Assembly (NCBI RefSeq): GCF_041807905.1
Contig: NZ_JBGVSA010000005.1
Location: forward strand, 62,001-126,000
Direction of reading: 5' to 3'
DNA from: JBGVSA01 sp041807905
Lineage (GTDB): Bacteria > Pseudomonadota > Gammaproteobacteria > Burkholderiales > Rhodocyclaceae
Length of the DNA: 64,000 nt
A model generated the notes under the pieces. The model was not told the origin of the DNA. It ran no database searches and was given only the letters and a program-made list of their open reading frames with translations. The position numbers were made by a program, and so were the translations under genes. Shown here piece after piece: positions 61,771 through 64,000 of the stretch. Position 1 is the stretch's first letter, and every line of letters starts with the position of its first letter.

Positions 61771-63513
61771 ATGCGGGGGATGTCCGCCACCTTGCGCGCG
61801 CGCGCTGTCCTTTTCGTCATAGTGTTATCTGGCCTGCTGGCGGCGCCGCTTGCGCACGCCCGGGATCTTTACATCCTCGACGCGCCGGACGACGTGCGCC
61901 CCCTGCTCGAAAGATTCCTCCCCGAGTCCACCGTTGAGGAGGACGGGGGCGATGACACCGGGCGGCTGGGGCTGGCGCGGCGCCTGCGCCGGATGATTCC
62001 CGAACTGCTTGCTACCGAAGGCTATTTCTCGCCCACGGTCGACATCGACTTTCGCGCCACGCCGATGACCGTCAAGGTGATTCCGGGCAAGCGGACCGAA
62101 GTGCAGCAAGTGTCGATCGAGTTCCGCGGTGCGATCACCGGCGCCGAATTCGAAGCCCGACGCCAGCAATTGCGCACGGCGTGGTCCCTGCCGGTGGGGC
62201 GTCCGTTCCGGCAGCAGGACTGGAACAACGCCAAGAACCAACTCCAGGAGGGCACGGCCGCCACCGACTTTGCGGCTGCCCGCATTGCCGAAAGCCTCGC
62301 CGACATCGATCCCGAAACCAGCGAGGCACACCTCTCGATAGTCATCGACAGCGGCCCGGCCTTCACGCTGGGCGCGCTGGAGATCGAAGGGCTTTCCGAC
62401 TACACCCCCGAGCTGATCGAGCGCTTCAACAGGATTCGCGTCGGCGATCCGTACACCCTGAACGCTCTGTTGTCCCTGCAATCCGCCTTGCAGAGCACGC
62501 CGTATTTTTCGGCCGTCGAAGTCGACATCGATACGACCACCGGCGAACACGAGCGAGTGCCCGTGCGCGTCCGCCTGTCTGAGGCCAAACCGCGGCGTGC
62601 CGGCTTCGGCGTTGGCTACAGTTCCAATACGGGCTATCGCGCCGAAGTCACTTACCGCGATTCCAATATCTTCAACCGCGCCTGGCAATTGTCGTCAGGC
62701 GTGCGGATCGAGCAAAAGGAACAGCAAGCCTTCGCCGACGTGTTTTTCCCGCCGGAGCCGGACGGGCATCGCAACAGCGTCGGCGGGTTGATCGATCGTT
62801 CCCACATCGAAGGGCTGCGCATCGACAAGAAATCGGTTGGCGTCGCGCGTACGCATCCGCGCGGCAACATCGAGACGCGGATCGGCCTGTCGATGCAGAG
62901 TGAAACGGTGCACCCGGACGGCGGCGAGGAGAGCCACACCCAGGCGCTGGCGCTGAACTGGTCGTGGACGCAGCGTGCGGTCGACAACCTGCTCAACCCG
63001 ACGAGCGGCTACGTTCTCAACGTGCAGTTCGGTGGAGCCTCCAAGGCGGTGCTGTCGGACGCCAACTTCGTGCGCAGCTACGGGCGCCTCGTGACCTACT
63101 GGCCGATCTTGAAGACCGACGTGCTGCAGGTGCGTGGCGAAGTGGGTTACACCGCCGCCAAGAACCGGCAGGACGTGCCGGAAGACTTCCTGTTCCGCAC
63201 CGGCGGCGCGCAAACCGTGCGTGGCTACAGCTACCTCAGTCTTGGCGTGAAGGATGCCGACGCCACGGTCGGCGGTCGCTACATGGCGGTGGGCTCGGTC
63301 GAGTACACCCACTGGATGAAGGGCAACCTCGGCATTGCCGCATTCGTCGACGCCGGCAATGCGGCCGACGAACTCAAGGGTTTCGACTTCAAGCTCGGCA
63401 TTGGCACTGGCGTGCGCTGGAGGAGTCCGGCCGGTCCGCTGGCGGTCGACCTGGCGTACGGCTACGACGACCGGCGCCTCCGCCTGCATCTGTCGATCGC
63501 CATCGCTTTCTGA
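61771..63513 (+). CDS. tamA: TamA-like outer-membrane assembly protein (Omp85 family)
   Basis: This 580-residue protein has a signal peptide of about 30 residues, three POTRA-like repeats (about 31-270, e.g. FTLGALEIEGLSDYTPELIE) and a 16-strand Omp85 barrel with the conserved motif GGAQTVRGYSYLSLG, and it ends in Phe (LHLSIAIAF). TamA inserts autotransporters and other proteins together with TamB. A second ATG at 61780 is possible. No tamB follows; msrA comes next. Confidence 0.92.
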   Translation: MRGMSATLRARAVLFVIVLSGLLAAPLAHARDLYILDAPDDVRPLLERFLPESTVEEDGGDDTGRLGLARRLRRMIPELLATEGYFSPTVDIDFRATPMTVKVIPGKRTEVQQVSIEFRGAITGAEFEARRQQLRTAWSLPVGRPFRQQDWNNAKNQLQEGTAATDFAAARIAESLADIDPETSEAHLSIVIDSGPAFTLGALEIEGLSDYTPELIERFNRIRVGDPYTLNALLSLQSALQSTPYFSAVEVDIDTTTGEHERVPVRVRLSEAKPRRAGFGVGYSSNTGYRAEVTYRDSNIFNRAWQLSSGVRIEQKEQQAFADVFFPPEPDGHRNSVGGLIDRSHIEGLRIDKKSVGVARTHPRGNIETRIGLSMQSETVHPDGGEESHTQALALNWSWTQRAVDNLLNPTSGYVLNVQFGGASKAVLSDANFVRSYGRLVTYWPILKTDVLQVRGEVGYTAAKNRQDVPEDFLFRTGGAQTVRGYSYLSLGVKDADATVGGRYMAVGSVEYTHWMKGNLGIAAFVDAGNAADELKGFDFKLGIGTGVRWRSPAGPLAVDLAYGYDDRRLRLHLSIAIAF

Positions 63514-63659
63514 CGCGAGCGAGCTCGCCGGATCGCGCATCCCTCCACAAATCCGCCTATCATTCCCGCCGTATCGTGTCCGTCGGGGCCGACACACATG
63601 GGCACAAACCATCCGGCGCCGATTGGCTACTCTGCGCCACTGACCGGGAGCTTCGTCAC

Positions 63660-64000
63660 ATGAACATGCAGACAGCGATTTTCGCCGGCGGCTGCTTCTG
63701 GTGCCTGGAGGCGGTCTACGAAGAAGTCGACGGCGTCCAGGCCGTTTCGTCGGGCTACACCGATGGCGACCTGCCCGATCCGGACTACGAGACCGTGTGC
63801 ACCGGCACGAGCGGCCACGCCGAGGCGGTGCGGATCACCTTCGATGGCGACGTAGTGAGCTATCGTGAGTTGCTCGAGATCTTCTTCGTGATCCATGATC
63901 CGACGCAGCTCAACCGGCAAGGCAATGACGTTGGCACGCAGTACCGTTCGGCCATCTACTGGACTGACGAAGCCCAGCGAACCGAAGCCGAGCGGATCGT
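63660..64000 (+). CDS. msrA: Peptide methionine-S-sulfoxide reductase MsrA, start only
   Basis: The first 113 codons are present; the gene runs off the window. The catalytic motif GCFWCLEAVY (nucleophile Cys near residue 12) and GYTDGDLPDPDYETVCTGTSGH are diagnostic. It reduces the S-epimer of methionine sulfoxide in proteins with thioredoxin. GGGAG lies 9 bp upstream of the ATG; a second ATG two codons later is possible. Confidence 0.96.
   Translation, partial: MNMQTAIFAGGCFWCLEAVYEEVDGVQAVSSGYTDGDLPDPDYETVCTGTSGHAEAVRITFDGDVVSYRELLEIFFVIHDPTQLNRQGNDVGTQYRSAIYWTDEAQRTEAERI

Overview
The window is about 64 kb of GC-rich DNA from a Gram-negative betaproteobacterium, most likely Rhodocyclales or a related Burkholderiales line. 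The evidence is the porin type (signal peptide MQKKLIA, then a YGRVDMGYRTF start), a UbiH/pepP pair, class I fructose-bisphosphatase, TamA, DsbC, and an exosortase-A type polysaccharide locus. This assignment is inferred from protein character alone; no 16S gene is present. No phage, insertion sequence, CRISPR array or plasmid function was seen.

Region 1 (1-18.4 kb) is a surface polysaccharide locus. A partial glycosyltransferase is followed by 1.6 kb of non-coding repeats. After these comes a tightly packed plus-strand run: an asparagine-synthase-like amidotransferase, four glycosyltransferases, an O-antigen-ligase-like protein, a polysaccharide deacetylase, a flippase, a methyltransferase and another glycosyltransferase. 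Several members match the exosortase A (XrtA/PEP-CTERM) associated families, although exosortase itself is not in the window. A convergent pair (GT9 heptosyltransferase-like, then oligopeptidase B) and a further glycosyltransferase-like gene end the region.

Region 2 (18.8-28.7 kb) looks like an osmotic and carbohydrate-reserve neighbourhood. It holds a trehalose-6-phosphate synthase fused to a membrane sensor-like N-terminus, trehalose-phosphatase, an MscS channel, an ATM1-type ABC exporter, aquaporin Z, a GFA-fold protein and a glycogen-debranching-type glucosidase.

Region 3 (28.8-38.9 kb) holds a Cd/Zn/Pb P-type ATPase with its divergent MerR regulator and operator, a poly-Ser lipoprotein pectate lyase, an esterase with a DHA2 efflux pump and MarR regulator, a DacB-type PBP4 and a LysR regulator.

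Region 4 (39-49.8 kb) is housekeeping: ubiH, pepP, murU and ybeZ on the minus strand, a YqjD/YqjE/YqjK-like stress operon, miaB, tRNA-Met, periplasmic proteins of unknown function, a second ubiquinone-type hydroxylase and dsbC.

Region 5 (50-64 kb) carries a second pectate lyase with a long poly-Ser linker, a YejK-type nucleoid protein, an acyltransferase, three tandem porins that share a structured leader, a frameshifted alpha/beta hydrolase, dadA, fbp, tamA and the start of msrA.

The most interesting signals are the sensor-fused trehalose synthase, the conserved hairpin leader and gene-conversion tract in the porin array, a shared 12-bp site upstream of both pectate lyases, and the three-copy palindromic repeat inside the polysaccharide locus.
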